From CAJJDF01 sp965655625 (lineage in GTDB: Bacteria > Bacteroidota > Bacteroidia > Flavobacteriales_D > CAJJDF01): 64,000 bases of DNA. The DNA lies in NCBI GenBank assembly GCA_965655625.1, contig CBFHHA010000005.1:26656-90655 (forward strand), in the 5' to 3' direction. The translations under genes were made by a program, and so were the position numbers. Within the stretch, counting starts at the first letter, position 1; the number at the start of each line of letters is the position of its first letter. This document shows, piece by piece, positions 50,763-60,700 of this stretch. The notes under the pieces were generated by a model. It worked only from the letters and a program-made list of their open reading frames with translations. It made no database searches and was not told the origin of the DNA.

Positions 50763-51506
50763 ATGAAAACAACTAAATTACTCTTTCTTGCACTTCTTCT
50801 GATAGGAGGGATACAGGCAAACGGACAATCTGACGTAGGACAAATAAAAGGATACATATTTGATGGGGACACCGAAGAACCCCTATTTTTTGCAACAGCC
50901 AAAGTAACTCACGTTGGAAATACAATTGGCTCTACATCAGATGAAAAAGGGAAGTTCTTAATCGGGTCTTTGCAACCAGGAACTTATATTCTTGAAGTAT
51001 CTTATATGGGAAAGGCCACATCCAGAAAATCAATAACAGTAAAATCTGGGCAAGTAGCGTACCGCGATACCGTATTTCTTTTTGATACTTCTGGAATGTT
51101 AACGACCTATACAAAAGTTGAATATGTAAATCCATTGATTGACCCTTACGAAGTATCTAAACCAACACTGCAAGCAGAACAATTGGGGAAAATGGCAGAA
51201 TTAAGGAATCCTGCAAATCTTTTAAAAGTAATCGGAGAAGGTGCATTCACAATCAATGAGTCTACTCAAGAAGTATATTTCAGAGGCTCCAGAAGTAATG
51301 GAATTTCTACCTACCTCGATGGTCTAAAAATTCAAGGAGCTATGCCTTCTGTTCCGGCAGTTTCTATTAAGAGCTACGCAGTATTTACCGGAGGATTACC
51401 CGCAAAATATGGCGATACATCTGGAGGTGTAATAGAAATTGAAACAAAAAGTTACTTTGATTTATATAATCAAAGAATGGCAAAACAAGGAGTTACTTAT
51501 CCTTAA
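50763..51506 (+). CDS. plug-only TonB-type protein (carboxypeptidase-like domain plus plug, no barrel)
   Basis: 247 residues with a signal peptide (MKTTKLLFLALLLIGGIQAN, cleavage near GQS). A carboxypeptidase-regulatory-like domain (about 26-105, IKGYIFDGDTEEPLFFATAK, KGKFLIGSLQPGTYILEVSY) is followed by a TonB-receptor plug (about 140-240, PANLLKVIGEGAFTINESTQ, EVYFRGSRSNGISTYLDGLK, GGLPAKYGDTSGGVIEIETK). It then stops: the 22-strand barrel is missing, though the plug ends in a normal way and the coding sequence closes cleanly. It is immediately upstream of an ECF sigma gene, so it may be a sensor or decoy in a signalling role. A truncated pseudogene is possible. Confidence 0.8.
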   Translation: MKTTKLLFLALLLIGGIQANGQSDVGQIKGYIFDGDTEEPLFFATAKVTHVGNTIGSTSDEKGKFLIGSLQPGTYILEVSYMGKATSRKSITVKSGQVAYRDTVFLFDTSGMLTTYTKVEYVNPLIDPYEVSKPTLQAEQLGKMAELRNPANLLKVIGEGAFTINESTQEVYFRGSRSNGISTYLDGLKIQGAMPSVPAVSIKSYAVFTGGLPAKYGDTSGGVIEIETKSYFDLYNQRMAKQGVTYP

Positions 51507-51510
51507 ATTG

Positions 51511-51518
51511 TATCTTTA
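51511..51518 (+). promoter_or_regulatory. possible -7 box of the sigma factor gene
   Basis: TATCTTTA (consensus TAnnTTTG, one mismatch) lies 71 bp before the sigma start, just after the stop of the plug gene. No -33 TTG at the right spacing. Confidence 0.3.
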
Positions 51519-51588
51519 TACACAGCCATCCAAAATAAAAGGCCATCATCTAAAAGCATTGAGCAAAAAACAAAAACATATAAAAACT

Positions 51589-52128
51589 ATGAATGATGAA
51601 CAATTAGTTCTTCAGTATAGGAAATCGAAAGACAAAGCCTATATCGGAGAACTGTATGTTCGTTATTCTGCTTTGGTTTTGGGTGTAAGTTTAAAATATC
51701 TACAAAATAAAAATGAGGCTCAGGACAACCTGATGAAAGTATTTGAAAAACTCATGAATAAAGAACTAAAGACTGAAGTTTTAACTGTAAAGCCTTGGCT
51801 TTTTCAAATCACAAAAAACGAATGTCTGATGGCTTTGAGAAAAAGGAAAAAAGCTTCATTTACTGACATTGAAAACGTACAAATTAGTCAAGAAAATAAC
51901 CTGGAAAAACTAGAAGAAAAAGAAAGGTTACTCAACCTCTTGGAGGAAGTAATACCCTCACTTAAAGGGAATCAACGAGTGTGTATCGAACTCTTTTATT
52001 TGAATAAAAAAAGCTATGCCGAAATTGCTGAACAGACCCAATTTAGCATCAAGGAAGTAAAAAGCAACATCCAAAATGGCAAGAGAAACTTGGAGCTTAT
52101 GATGAACAAAGAACTCTCCAAATCATAA
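51589..52128 (+). CDS. ECF-type RNA polymerase sigma factor
   Basis: 179 residues from the ATG at 51589. It has sigma region 2 (DEQLVLQYRKSKDKAYIGEL then YLQNKNEAQDNLMKVFEKLM, about 2-60) and region 4 (LPSLKGNQRVCIELFYLNKK-like, SYAEIAEQTQFSIKEVKSNI, about 125-170), with an intact helix-turn-helix. Its target promoter is unknown. It is followed after 9 bp by an anti-sigma-like TPR protein, a common pair in Bacteroidota. Confidence 0.9.
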   Translation: MNDEQLVLQYRKSKDKAYIGELYVRYSALVLGVSLKYLQNKNEAQDNLMKVFEKLMNKELKTEVLTVKPWLFQITKNECLMALRKRKKASFTDIENVQISQENNLEKLEEKERLLNLLEEVIPSLKGNQRVCIELFYLNKKSYAEIAEQTQFSIKEVKSNIQNGKRNLELMMNKELSKS

Positions 52129-52137
52129 ACAAAGAAA

Positions 52138-53190
52138 ATGAACTCAACTAACCCCATATCAGAAAAATCAATGAGCGAGCTTTTGACCGCTTATTTCGAG
52201 AATTCATTGTCTCCTTCAGAAAAAAAGATGGTAGAAAAAAATGCTGAATCGGATTCATTTCTATCTGAAGCCATAGAAGGATTTCAGGACTTCCCCGATG
52301 CCCTTTCAGAAATACCAGAATTTAATGCCGGAAAATCAGAACGCTTGAAATGGGTGAACACAATTGCTTTGATTTTGATAACCGCTGCTGTTGCATTTTT
52401 TATTTTCCCAACCGAAACTGTTGAGGATACAAAATCAAATCAACTAACCGGAAACCACACAAACATTGAAGACAAAACAACAAGTGGACCTGTGGAGCAA
52501 TTTGTAGGAATGGACAATGAATTGGAAGAAAACAGCATCCCTGTTTCTGTAAGAGTCAAACCTAAACAAAGTGAAAATAAATCGGTTTCTGAAAATAAAA
52601 AAGCACCAATAAGAGAGCAAATAGAACTGCCAAAAATGAACTTAACCGCTATTGAGTTTCAAGAAAAAACAGATTATTCAGTAAAAAAAGCAAAAACCAA
52701 AGCAATCGGCTTTTTTGGATTCTTAGCCGTAGATTATTCTCAAATCTACACACACACTATCGAAACAGAGCAAGAATTCACGGGAACAGCTGCGAGTCAG
52801 GCGAACCTGAAGGAAAATAACTCCATTTTAGAACAAGAGTTTACTCGAAACACCTACACCTACAGAGAATTTTTGAAACAAGCGTGTTACTTTATGAAAG
52901 AGCGAAATTTTACCAATGCCATCTCTAATTTTAATCTTATTCTGGAACAATTCCCGAGAGATGTAAACGCGGAGTTTTATTTAGGTTATTGCCTTTACGA
53001 ACTAGGAAGCTACACCAAGGCTATTTCCTATTTTGAAAAAGCTCAAAACAACGGCTTCGACTTTTTTGAAGAAGATGCCCAATGGTTCATCGCTAATAGC
53101 TACGAAAATAGCGGAAAACATAAAGAAGCAAATAAAATATATCGGGAGATAAGAAAAAAAGGAGGGTATTACTCTCACAAACTAAAATAA
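52138..53190 (+). CDS. membrane protein with anti-sigma-like N-terminus and TPR C-terminus
   Basis: 350 residues. The cytoplasmic N-terminus (about 12-60, LLTAYFENSLSPSEKKMVEK and SFLSEAIEGFQD) resembles the anti-sigma domain partner that binds ECF factors, then a membrane helix (about 80-97, WVNTIALILITAAVAFFIFP) and a periplasmic part ending in at least two TPR repeats (about 240-340, KERNFTNAISNFNLILEQFP, AEFYLGYCLYELGSYTKAIS). It likely controls the sigma factor upstream by membrane signalling. Partner identity is inference from position. Confidence 0.75.
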   Translation: MNSTNPISEKSMSELLTAYFENSLSPSEKKMVEKNAESDSFLSEAIEGFQDFPDALSEIPEFNAGKSERLKWVNTIALILITAAVAFFIFPTETVEDTKSNQLTGNHTNIEDKTTSGPVEQFVGMDNELEENSIPVSVRVKPKQSENKSVSENKKAPIREQIELPKMNLTAIEFQEKTDYSVKKAKTKAIGFFGFLAVDYSQIYTHTIETEQEFTGTAASQANLKENNSILEQEFTRNTYTYREFLKQACYFMKERNFTNAISNFNLILEQFPRDVNAEFYLGYCLYELGSYTKAISYFEKAQNNGFDFFEEDAQWFIANSYENSGKHKEANKIYREIRKKGGYYSHKLK

Positions 53191-53213
53191 ATCCGTTTTA
53201 ATCCATATTTTCA

Positions 53214-53246
53214 TTGGGTTCAGTCAGTCATTTTTCACTAAATTTG
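53214..53246 (+). promoter_or_regulatory. promoter of the TPR protein gene
   Basis: TTG at 53214-53216, 22-nt spacer, TAAATTTG at 53239-53246: a good match to the Bacteroidota consensus. ATG is 28 bp downstream. Confidence 0.6.
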
Positions 53247-53274
53247 CAGAATAATTTAAACACACGCAAATACT

Positions 53275-53937
53275 ATGATTTGGTTGACGATCTACAAAAA
53301 ACTCTTACAATTTAGACTTTATATTGGGCTTGCCCTGGTTGCAATCACAATTGCTCTTGGTTTTACGCGCTACGATGGTTGGTTCTGGTTTAGTTTAATT
53401 CTTGCCTTCATTGCTATAGGTTCCCACGTTTTCTTTGGGCCAATTCGCTTTATTCAAGAAGCTATTCAAAGTGGTGATATGGATACTGCTAAAAAATACA
53501 TCAAACAAGTGTATTTTCCAAGGTTATTATTCAAACCTGTGAGACAAGGTTTTTACATGCTTCAGTCCAACATGGCCATGGCCGAAAAAGATTTTACTTC
53601 TGCAGAGTCTCTTATGAACAAGAGCATAAAAAGCAAAAGTAAAGCATTGGGAAGTGCCGGAGAAGGTTCTTCCTATTTGCAACTCGGAATGATTGCTGCT
53701 CAAAATGGTAAAATGAGTGAAGCCAAAAAGAATTTAAGAATCGCGCTCGACAAGGGATTGGGCGACAAAGAAACAAAAGCAACTGCTTACCTTCAATTGG
53801 CTGGACTCGAAATGCAATCTAGAAAATTTGGACCTGCAAACAATTACTTTAAAAAAGCGAAGCAACTGAATCCTCAATCAAAAGAACTGAAGGATCAAAT
53901 AACACAAATGGAAAAATACATTCACAGGAGAGGATAA
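53275..53937 (+). CDS. TPR protein with two N-terminal membrane helices
   Basis: 220 residues. Two hydrophobic helices (about 11-29 and 34-55) are followed by a hydrophilic region of three or four tetratricopeptide-like repeats (SNMAMAEKDFTSAESLMNKS, SYLQLGMIAAQNGKMSEAKK, AYLQLAGLEMQSRKFGPANN). TPR parts bind partner proteins; no partner is evident. Conserved in related Flavobacteriales, as judged by its typical shape only. Ends 17 bp from the convergent T9SS gene. Confidence 0.78.
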   Translation: MIWLTIYKKLLQFRLYIGLALVAITIALGFTRYDGWFWFSLILAFIAIGSHVFFGPIRFIQEAIQSGDMDTAKKYIKQVYFPRLLFKPVRQGFYMLQSNMAMAEKDFTSAESLMNKSIKSKSKALGSAGEGSSYLQLGMIAAQNGKMSEAKKNLRIALDKGLGDKETKATAYLQLAGLEMQSRKFGPANNYFKKAKQLNPQSKELKDQITQMEKYIHRRG

Positions 53938-53954
53938 GAGCTTCTTTTTCTTCC

Positions 53955-56900
53955 TTAATTATTGATAATTATTCTGTGCTGTTCTAATTCCCCCTCGCTT
54001 TGAATTAACAATACGTACACTCCAGCTTTCAATGAGTTCACATCAATTACTTTTCTTCCGTTGGCATTAAAGAAGTATGTTTCTTTATATACCGCCCTAC
54101 CTTGGATGTCTAATAATACTACACTAGATTTAATAGAACTTCCTTGATTCTCAACTACAAATTCACCGGAATTAGGGTTAGGATATACCTTAAAGTCATC
54201 TAATTCTTGAATTTCAGTCAGGCTGGTAAATGTACTGTCGTATACGCGAAAGTTGTCTATTTGAACAACTACATCAGAGTTTTCATACTTTGATACGGCA
54301 TAGAATGCAAACTTTACCATACCCAATTCGTTGGGCAAATCTAAGACGATATGATCACCCGCAGATGCAGGGTTATTCAACCTATCGAAAACATTTAATA
54401 TTCCAGCATTATCCCAAGATGCTCCATTATTACGAGAAATCATAAATACCAAGGAATCGTCTGGCCCAAATATTGCAGCTGTATTTCCGATTCTTTTTGT
54501 AGCTGACACGTCATACTCAATTCTTATATGTCTTCCCGCTGCAGAAGCTCCTAGATCTATGGAGGGTGATATGATCCACTCATTTGTCTGAGTGTTCCAA
54601 GAATCCATGATAGCAGCTCCCGTTGTTCCAACATTGCCAAATCCGCCAGCAGTCCAATACGAGGATTGGGTGGTAGGGCTTACTCCCGCTGTATATTTTC
54701 CTTGACCTTCTACCCAGCAAGCAGGAAATATATCCTCTGGAAATGACGAAGCATAACCAGAAAAATCTTGGAAATAGGGAATCGCAAGGGAAGAAGGACA
54801 ACCCGTTTCTCCACAGAAAGGTCCACTCCAAAGACTCGTATCTCCATTTGAACAAACTGCCTTCAGCCAAACACAATATTCTGTAATAGGATTCAAGCCT
54901 AGTATTGATGCAAAGTTAGCGGTTGAAACTATAGTATCTCCTCCAGTTGGTTGTGTAACTGGATTAAAACCAGATGGACCATAAGCCAACATGTAACTCG
55001 CGTGACTAGCATTGGTATTCCATCCAACATTGAGGCTGTTAGAATCTTGACCAGCGTTTAACAGTTGAATAGCAGAAGCTTTTTCACAAGAAGGAATGGC
55101 CTCAAAACAGAAATCGTCCATACTTATAGCTCTTTGTTTAGCAGTTGGTTCATATAAAAATGCTATTCGGGTATCTGTTCCCGTATAAGTATCGAAAGGA
55201 ATTTTATATTCTATATAAGAAGGTGAATGAATGTTGAGGGTATCCCATGGTGTGAATGTAGATATATTTGTAGGATCTGATATTGTTCCAATCACAACTG
55301 TATCAGACACTAAAGTTAATGACAAGTTCTTCCACCAAAATATTGCTCTGTGAGTTCCTGCAGTTAAACCCGTCATTTCAGGAGAAACCAGCATAATCGT
55401 TGAGGTGGAATCATTTCCTGAATTCATTTCTATTGCCCCAGGGGCAGAATTCCCACCAAATGTGTTTACCTGAATGCGAGAAGATCCTGAAGTAGAAACC
55501 ATTTGTTTCCAACAAATTGGCAATCCCGAAACGATACCCTCAAAATCTTCACATAAATCAGAAACAGCAGCACATTCAGTACAAAATGTCAAGGGTCCAA
55601 TCCATGCACTTGAATCGCCCACAGTACAGATACTTCTGAGGTAAACATCATAACAAGTACCAGGATTGGATGCTGTAATTTGAGCAGGATTGGATGCTGA
55701 ATTTATCGGTGTTCCTGATCCTTGAGTATATCCAAGAGATCCATATTCAAACTGCCATGAGAGGTCAGCGGCACCATTAGTCCAGCTCAAATAAGCTGTC
55801 GTTAAAGTGGCGCTATCAAAAGTTAATTGTAAGGGTCTCGGACAAGTTGGAACTGGTACTACTGAAAAGTTATCGATAAACAATTCATCCATATCAAAGG
55901 TTGAATTGCTTTTGGTATAAAAAGCAAATTTAACTTGACCTGAATAGCCAGCAGTAGTTATATTACGAGCAACAAATTCACCTGTATGTGATGGAGGTAA
56001 AGTACTAGAGTCCCACAAGGCAAGAATGTTGGTGTCTGACCAAGTGACTCCGTTATCCTCGGATATAAGAAGGGCAATTTTATCACTTCCTGTTATTCCT
56101 GAAGACGAAATAGTCGGATTGCTCATATCAGTAAAAGCCATTTCAAATTCTACCTGATATGGTCCAGCACCCATCCCTAAATCAAATGAAGGTGAAATGA
56201 GCCAATCATATCCTCCACCAAATCCGGAACCACCAAATTGAATTACTGCCGCCTTAGATCCGCCCGTCACATTGGCAAATGCTTTAGACCCCCAAACTTG
56301 GTGTGGTTGATTGGTTAATGTTGAATTTACTGTTAACATTCCTTGGGCCTCCTCCCAACATGTTGGGAGACTGTTTGAGGTAGCCATTAAACTAAAATCT
56401 TCCGTATAAGGTGGAACAAAAGCACTACAAAGAGTTGTAAAAGAGTGGGGACCGTACCACGAACTTGTGTCTCCAGCTTTACAAATATTTCGAACATAAA
56501 TTTCATATGTGGTATTGGAAAACAAAGAACCTACCCCCACTGTATCCGTACTAACAAAACCAGATAAAGTACCTGTTCCAACAGAAAAACCCGAAATTCC
56601 GTATTGGACTTCCCATAGCGAGTCTGAACTACTTGCCAACCATGTAAGAGTAGTGGTATCAGAACTTGTTCCAAAATCACTGATACTTGTAACATTGGGA
56701 CAGGTCACATTTTCGACAGAAATATCATCAAGGTACCATCCTTCGGTGGCGCCAAAAAAATCAGAAGCAAGAACAAATATTATTTTTACTTTATCAAATA
56801 AGGTATAAGCGGATAAATCAAAAGACTCTCTCCTCCACCAGGAATTGAGAATAGGCGAGGTAACGGAGGACCAAATAGGGTAAGACATTTCATTAAAATA

Positions 56901-57317
56901 ACCTGAGGCAACATAGCCATCTGTTCCAGAAGAAGTCCCTAAGTAGGAAGAGGCTGGCAAAGCAGTGTAAGTAACTCCGCTATCAGTTGAAATATATACT
57001 TGACCTTCGTCAGAAAATTCTAAAAGCTTACAGATATGCCAAAATATTAATTGAGGGGAGGTAGTTGTTGTTAAATCCAAAACACCCGAATGAAATAATG
57101 TGTCTGAAGAATTATTAACGTATTCATTACTTACCGAGTAGGAACCATTGTGAAAGATGGCGGAATTGGGTAGAAATCGCGAGGTATTTCCTGACGCATT
57201 TTTCCAAATATGAGAACTTGGGGCACCTTCAAATCCTTCCGATATCAGAACTTGAGCGTCTATCCCTAAACTTAAAAAAACTATTAAAACTCCAGCTAAT
57301 GTGATTTTTTTTACCAT
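53955..57317 (-). CDS. T9SS-secreted modular protein, paralogue 1
   Basis: 1120 residues. Signal peptide (MVKKITLAGVLIVFLSLGID, cleavage near AQV). The body alternates cleaved-adhesin/MAM-like jelly rolls ending in DDISVENVTCP or DDFCFEAIPSC with fibronectin type III domains (e.g. LTTAYLSWTNGAADLSWQFE, YDVYLRSICTVGDSSAWIGP). The last 75 residues (about 1045-1120) are a T9SS type A sorting domain (FKVYPNPNSGEF, GRAVYKETYFF, LKAGVYVLLIQS), so it is exported through the type IX system and anchored or released at the surface. Likely a surface adhesin or exoenzyme scaffold. It shares long blocks with its two upstream neighbours. Confidence 0.9.
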   Translation of the reverse strand: MVKKITLAGVLIVFLSLGIDAQVLISEGFEGAPSSHIWKNASGNTSRFLPNSAIFHNGSYSVSNEYVNNSSDTLFHSGVLDLTTTTSPQLIFWHICKLLEFSDEGQVYISTDSGVTYTALPASSYLGTSSGTDGYVASGYFNEMSYPIWSSVTSPILNSWWRRESFDLSAYTLFDKVKIIFVLASDFFGATEGWYLDDISVENVTCPNVTSISDFGTSSDTTTLTWLASSSDSLWEVQYGISGFSVGTGTLSGFVSTDTVGVGSLFSNTTYEIYVRNICKAGDTSSWYGPHSFTTLCSAFVPPYTEDFSLMATSNSLPTCWEEAQGMLTVNSTLTNQPHQVWGSKAFANVTGGSKAAVIQFGGSGFGGGYDWLISPSFDLGMGAGPYQVEFEMAFTDMSNPTISSSGITGSDKIALLISEDNGVTWSDTNILALWDSSTLPPSHTGEFVARNITTAGYSGQVKFAFYTKSNSTFDMDELFIDNFSVVPVPTCPRPLQLTFDSATLTTAYLSWTNGAADLSWQFEYGSLGYTQGSGTPINSASNPAQITASNPGTCYDVYLRSICTVGDSSAWIGPLTFCTECAAVSDLCEDFEGIVSGLPICWKQMVSTSGSSRIQVNTFGGNSAPGAIEMNSGNDSTSTIMLVSPEMTGLTAGTHRAIFWWKNLSLTLVSDTVVIGTISDPTNISTFTPWDTLNIHSPSYIEYKIPFDTYTGTDTRIAFLYEPTAKQRAISMDDFCFEAIPSCEKASAIQLLNAGQDSNSLNVGWNTNASHASYMLAYGPSGFNPVTQPTGGDTIVSTANFASILGLNPITEYCVWLKAVCSNGDTSLWSGPFCGETGCPSSLAIPYFQDFSGYASSFPEDIFPACWVEGQGKYTAGVSPTTQSSYWTAGGFGNVGTTGAAIMDSWNTQTNEWIISPSIDLGASAAGRHIRIEYDVSATKRIGNTAAIFGPDDSLVFMISRNNGASWDNAGILNVFDRLNNPASAGDHIVLDLPNELGMVKFAFYAVSKYENSDVVVQIDNFRVYDSTFTSLTEIQELDDFKVYPNPNSGEFVVENQGSSIKSSVVLLDIQGRAVYKETYFFNANGRKVIDVNSLKAGVYVLLIQSEGELEQHRIIINN

Positions 57318-57695
57318 GTCAAATTAAACTTAATTAATAAATCTATTGGCAACTAAAATAGAGGAAGATCTAACGTTCATCAAATCTTTTGTTTTTAATT
57401 GTTTTAAATGAACTTTTGATTAGTTTAAATGCACTTATAAACAAATCACATGTTGAATTTTCAGACTTATACTTAATTTAAAATTTACTAGGTTCATAGA
57501 TCAAACCAAGTAGATTCTCACTAACCATTGAATATGACGTATTTTTCCTGAACGCTATTTCGGAGAGTTATTTTCTATTAAACGATTTGATTTAGAATGG
57601 TTTTTTAATTTTTTAATCTCTCAAATTTTGTTTGAGCTCAGGAGCAAAACCCGAAAAGTCTACTGTAGAGACTTGTAAAACTCCTCCAAACAAAA
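57318..57695. other. non-coding spacer between T9SS paralogues
   Basis: About 380 bp without a credible gene. It must hold the promoter of paralogue 1 (start at 57317), but no good -7/-33 pair was found. A small hairpin (AAGTCT...AGACTT) is seen at 57656-57674. Confidence 0.6.
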
Positions 57696-57724
57696 AAGCT
57701 GAGCAACTAGTAGTTGCTCAGCTT
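57696..57724 (-). terminator. terminator of T9SS paralogue 2
   Basis: Perfect 29-nt palindrome (AAGCTGAGCAACTA and its complement, one base between), followed on the minus strand by TTTTTT. It is 53 bp past the stop at 57777. Confidence 0.85.
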
Positions 57725-57776
57725 AGATTATAAATTGAAGGTTAGACTCAATTTTAAGTCTACCATTTAGGCTAAA

Positions 57777-60700
57777 TTATTTATTTATTATTAATCTGTG
57801 TTGCTCCAGTTTCCCTTCACTTTGAATTAGTAGTAAGTAAACTCCAGCTTTCAATGTGTTCACATCAATTACTTTTCGTCCATTAGTGTTAAAGAAGTAT
57901 GATTCATCATAAACCATTCTTCCTTGAATGTCCAATACTTTCAAACTAGTCTGATTTGCACCACCTTCGTTTAACACAGTAAATACCCCAGTGTTAGGAT
58001 TTGGATAGACTACAAAGTTAGCCAATTCTTTTTTCTCCTCTAACCCAACAAAAACAGTGTCTCTGATACTAAAATTATCAATAAACCAATCATTGTCTTC
58101 ATTACTCACGGTGGAAGTTGCATAAAAACCGAACTTTACAACACCCGTTTTATTTCTTAAAATATGATGAAAATGATCGCCAGTGTTTGAAGGAACATTA
58201 CTTGTGTCCCAAGACTCAATTATATTAGACTGGCTCCAAGTAAGTCCATCGTCATAAGAAACAACAAACGCTACGGTATCATCATAACCAACAACACCAG
58301 TTGTTGTGTTAGCATAGTCCGTCATTGCAATATCAAATTCAATAATAAAGGTCTGATTGGGATCGCTTCCCAAGTTGATGGAAGGCGAGACTATCCATTC
58401 AAATCTATTTGTTGAGTAAATATTTATTTTTGCAGCACCAGTAGTACCTGAATTCGCAAAACCATCAGGTGCCCAATTAGAAGTTCCGTAAGATATGGCT
58501 GCTCCGGTTGAACCTCCACCAAGCGGCCCCTGTGCTTCTTGCCAACAAATTGGAGCTTCTGTATTAGTATATCCAGAGAAGTCTTGTGTATAAGGAACTG
58601 GTGTAGAAGCAGGACATCCAGTTTCTCCGCAGAACGGTCCGCTCCAGAAACTTGTATCCCCGTTGGTACAAACAGCTTTTACCCAAACACAATATTCAGT
58701 CAATGGCTGTAATCCAACAATTGATTTAAAGTTTGTGTTAGAAGTTATTGTGTCTCCTCCGGTAGGATTAGTAATAGGATCAAAACCTGTTGGGCCATAT
58801 GCCACTATGTAACTAACCTGAGTTGTGTCAATATTCCATCCTACATTTAGTGAAGTTGAGTCTACTCCCGCATTCAATAATTGCACAGACGGTGCTTTTT
58901 CACATGAAGGAATTGGCTCAAAACAGAAATCGTCCATATTTATTGTTCTGAATGTAGCAGTTGGGTTGTATAAAAATGCAATTCTGGTATCAGTACCTGC
59001 ATAGGTATCAAATGGTATTCTATATTGCTGGTAAGCCGAAGAAATATCATTAATCGTATCCCAAGGACTAAAAGTTGCTGGATTAGTTGGATCTGACATT
59101 GTCCCAATAATCAATGTAGTATCAGGTGTAAAAGATCCATCCAACCAGAAAGTTGCTCTGTGAGTTCCTGCTGTTAACGCAGTCATTTCCGGGGATATCA
59201 AAATAATAGTTGAAGAAGCATCAGATCCTGAATTCATCTGGATTGAAGCCGGAGCTACGTTACCTCCAAATGTTGAAACTTGAACAGAAGAAGAACCTGT
59301 GGTAACAACAAATTGTTCCCAACAAATTGGTAACCCTGAAGAATAGGCTTCAAAATCCTCGCACAAATCCACTACTGGAGCACAATCTGTACAAAATCTT
59401 AATGGACCTATCCATAAACTAGAATCTCCTGCTGTACATATACTTCTCATATACACATCATAACACGTACTTGCAGACAATCCAGTAATTTGAGCTGGGT
59501 TCGTTCCAGAATTAACCAAAGTCCCTGTACCTTGAGTAAATCCGGGAGTTCCATATTCCAGAATCCAAGAACTATCAGCTGCTCCGTTTGTCCAGCTAAT
59601 GTTGGCCGTAGTTTGTGTAGCACTATCAAAAGTTAATCCTAAAGGTCGTGGACATGTAGGGACTTGAACAACAGCAAAATTATCAATAAAGGCATCATTA
59701 TCTTCATTTGAAACAGAGGATTCCGCATACAATCCAAATTTAACCAATCCTGTGTAACCATTGGCCGTTAAATTGTAATAGAAATAATCACCTGTAAATG
59801 AAGGCATATTACTCGTATCCCATAACTCCAGGATGTTTGTATCTGACCAAGTCACACCGTTATCAGTTGAAATAACCAAAGCCAATTTATCATCTGCTCC
59901 CATCAGTCCGCCAGCAGCTGAAGGTGCAGCAGCTGTAAAATAGTCTGTAATTGCCACATCAAATTCTACTTGATATGGAGTCGTTCCTGTACCTAAATCG
60001 ATAGAAGGAGAAATTAACCACTCAAATCTATTTGTAAAGTAAATATTCATTACTGCAGAATTGTTCCCTAGTCCATTGTTAGCAAATTGTCTATTTGTCC
60101 ATAGAGAAGTTCCCATTGTAAGAGAAGAATTCACCGTAAGTTGTCCTTGAGCTACTTCCCAACATGTTGGGTTTACGGAAAATGAGTAAGTCGTGAAGTC
60201 TTCAGAGTAAGGAGGTGTATAAAATGAGCAAGGAGTAGTAAAGTTGTATGGTCCTATCCATGAACTAGAATCACCAACTTTACAAATACTTCTTAAATAA
60301 ACTTGGTAAGTTGTTGAGGGGGTTAATCCTCCAAATGCAATGGAATCGTTATTATCAATAATAGTTGTACCGGTACCTAAAGTAAAACCAGAAGTGCCAT
60401 ATTGTACTTCCCAAATACTGTCCGCTAATCCGTTTGTCCATTTAAGAGCTACGGAATCATAAAACAATGCGTAGTGGGACAAAAGACTTGGCTCAGGACA
60501 AGTAGGTATTTCTTCTATAACCACATCATCAATAAACAAATCTGGCCCGTAATCCGTAAATGCTTGGAATCGCACCATTACATTGGCATTCTTGTATTTT
60601 GTAGAATCTAAAATGATAGATTCTGACACGAATGTACCCGGAGTTGTAGATCCAGCACCGTCATTGGATTCAAAACTAACTAAACTATTTGAAGACCAAA

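Noticed and set aside
50763..51506. Frameshifted full-length TonB receptor
   Set aside because: Sequence after the stop encodes the sigma factor start, and no barrel strands occur in any frame downstream.
51439..51588. N-terminal extension of the ECF sigma factor
   Set aside because: Overlaps the end of the plug gene in another frame; the sigma domain begins at MNDEQLVLQY.
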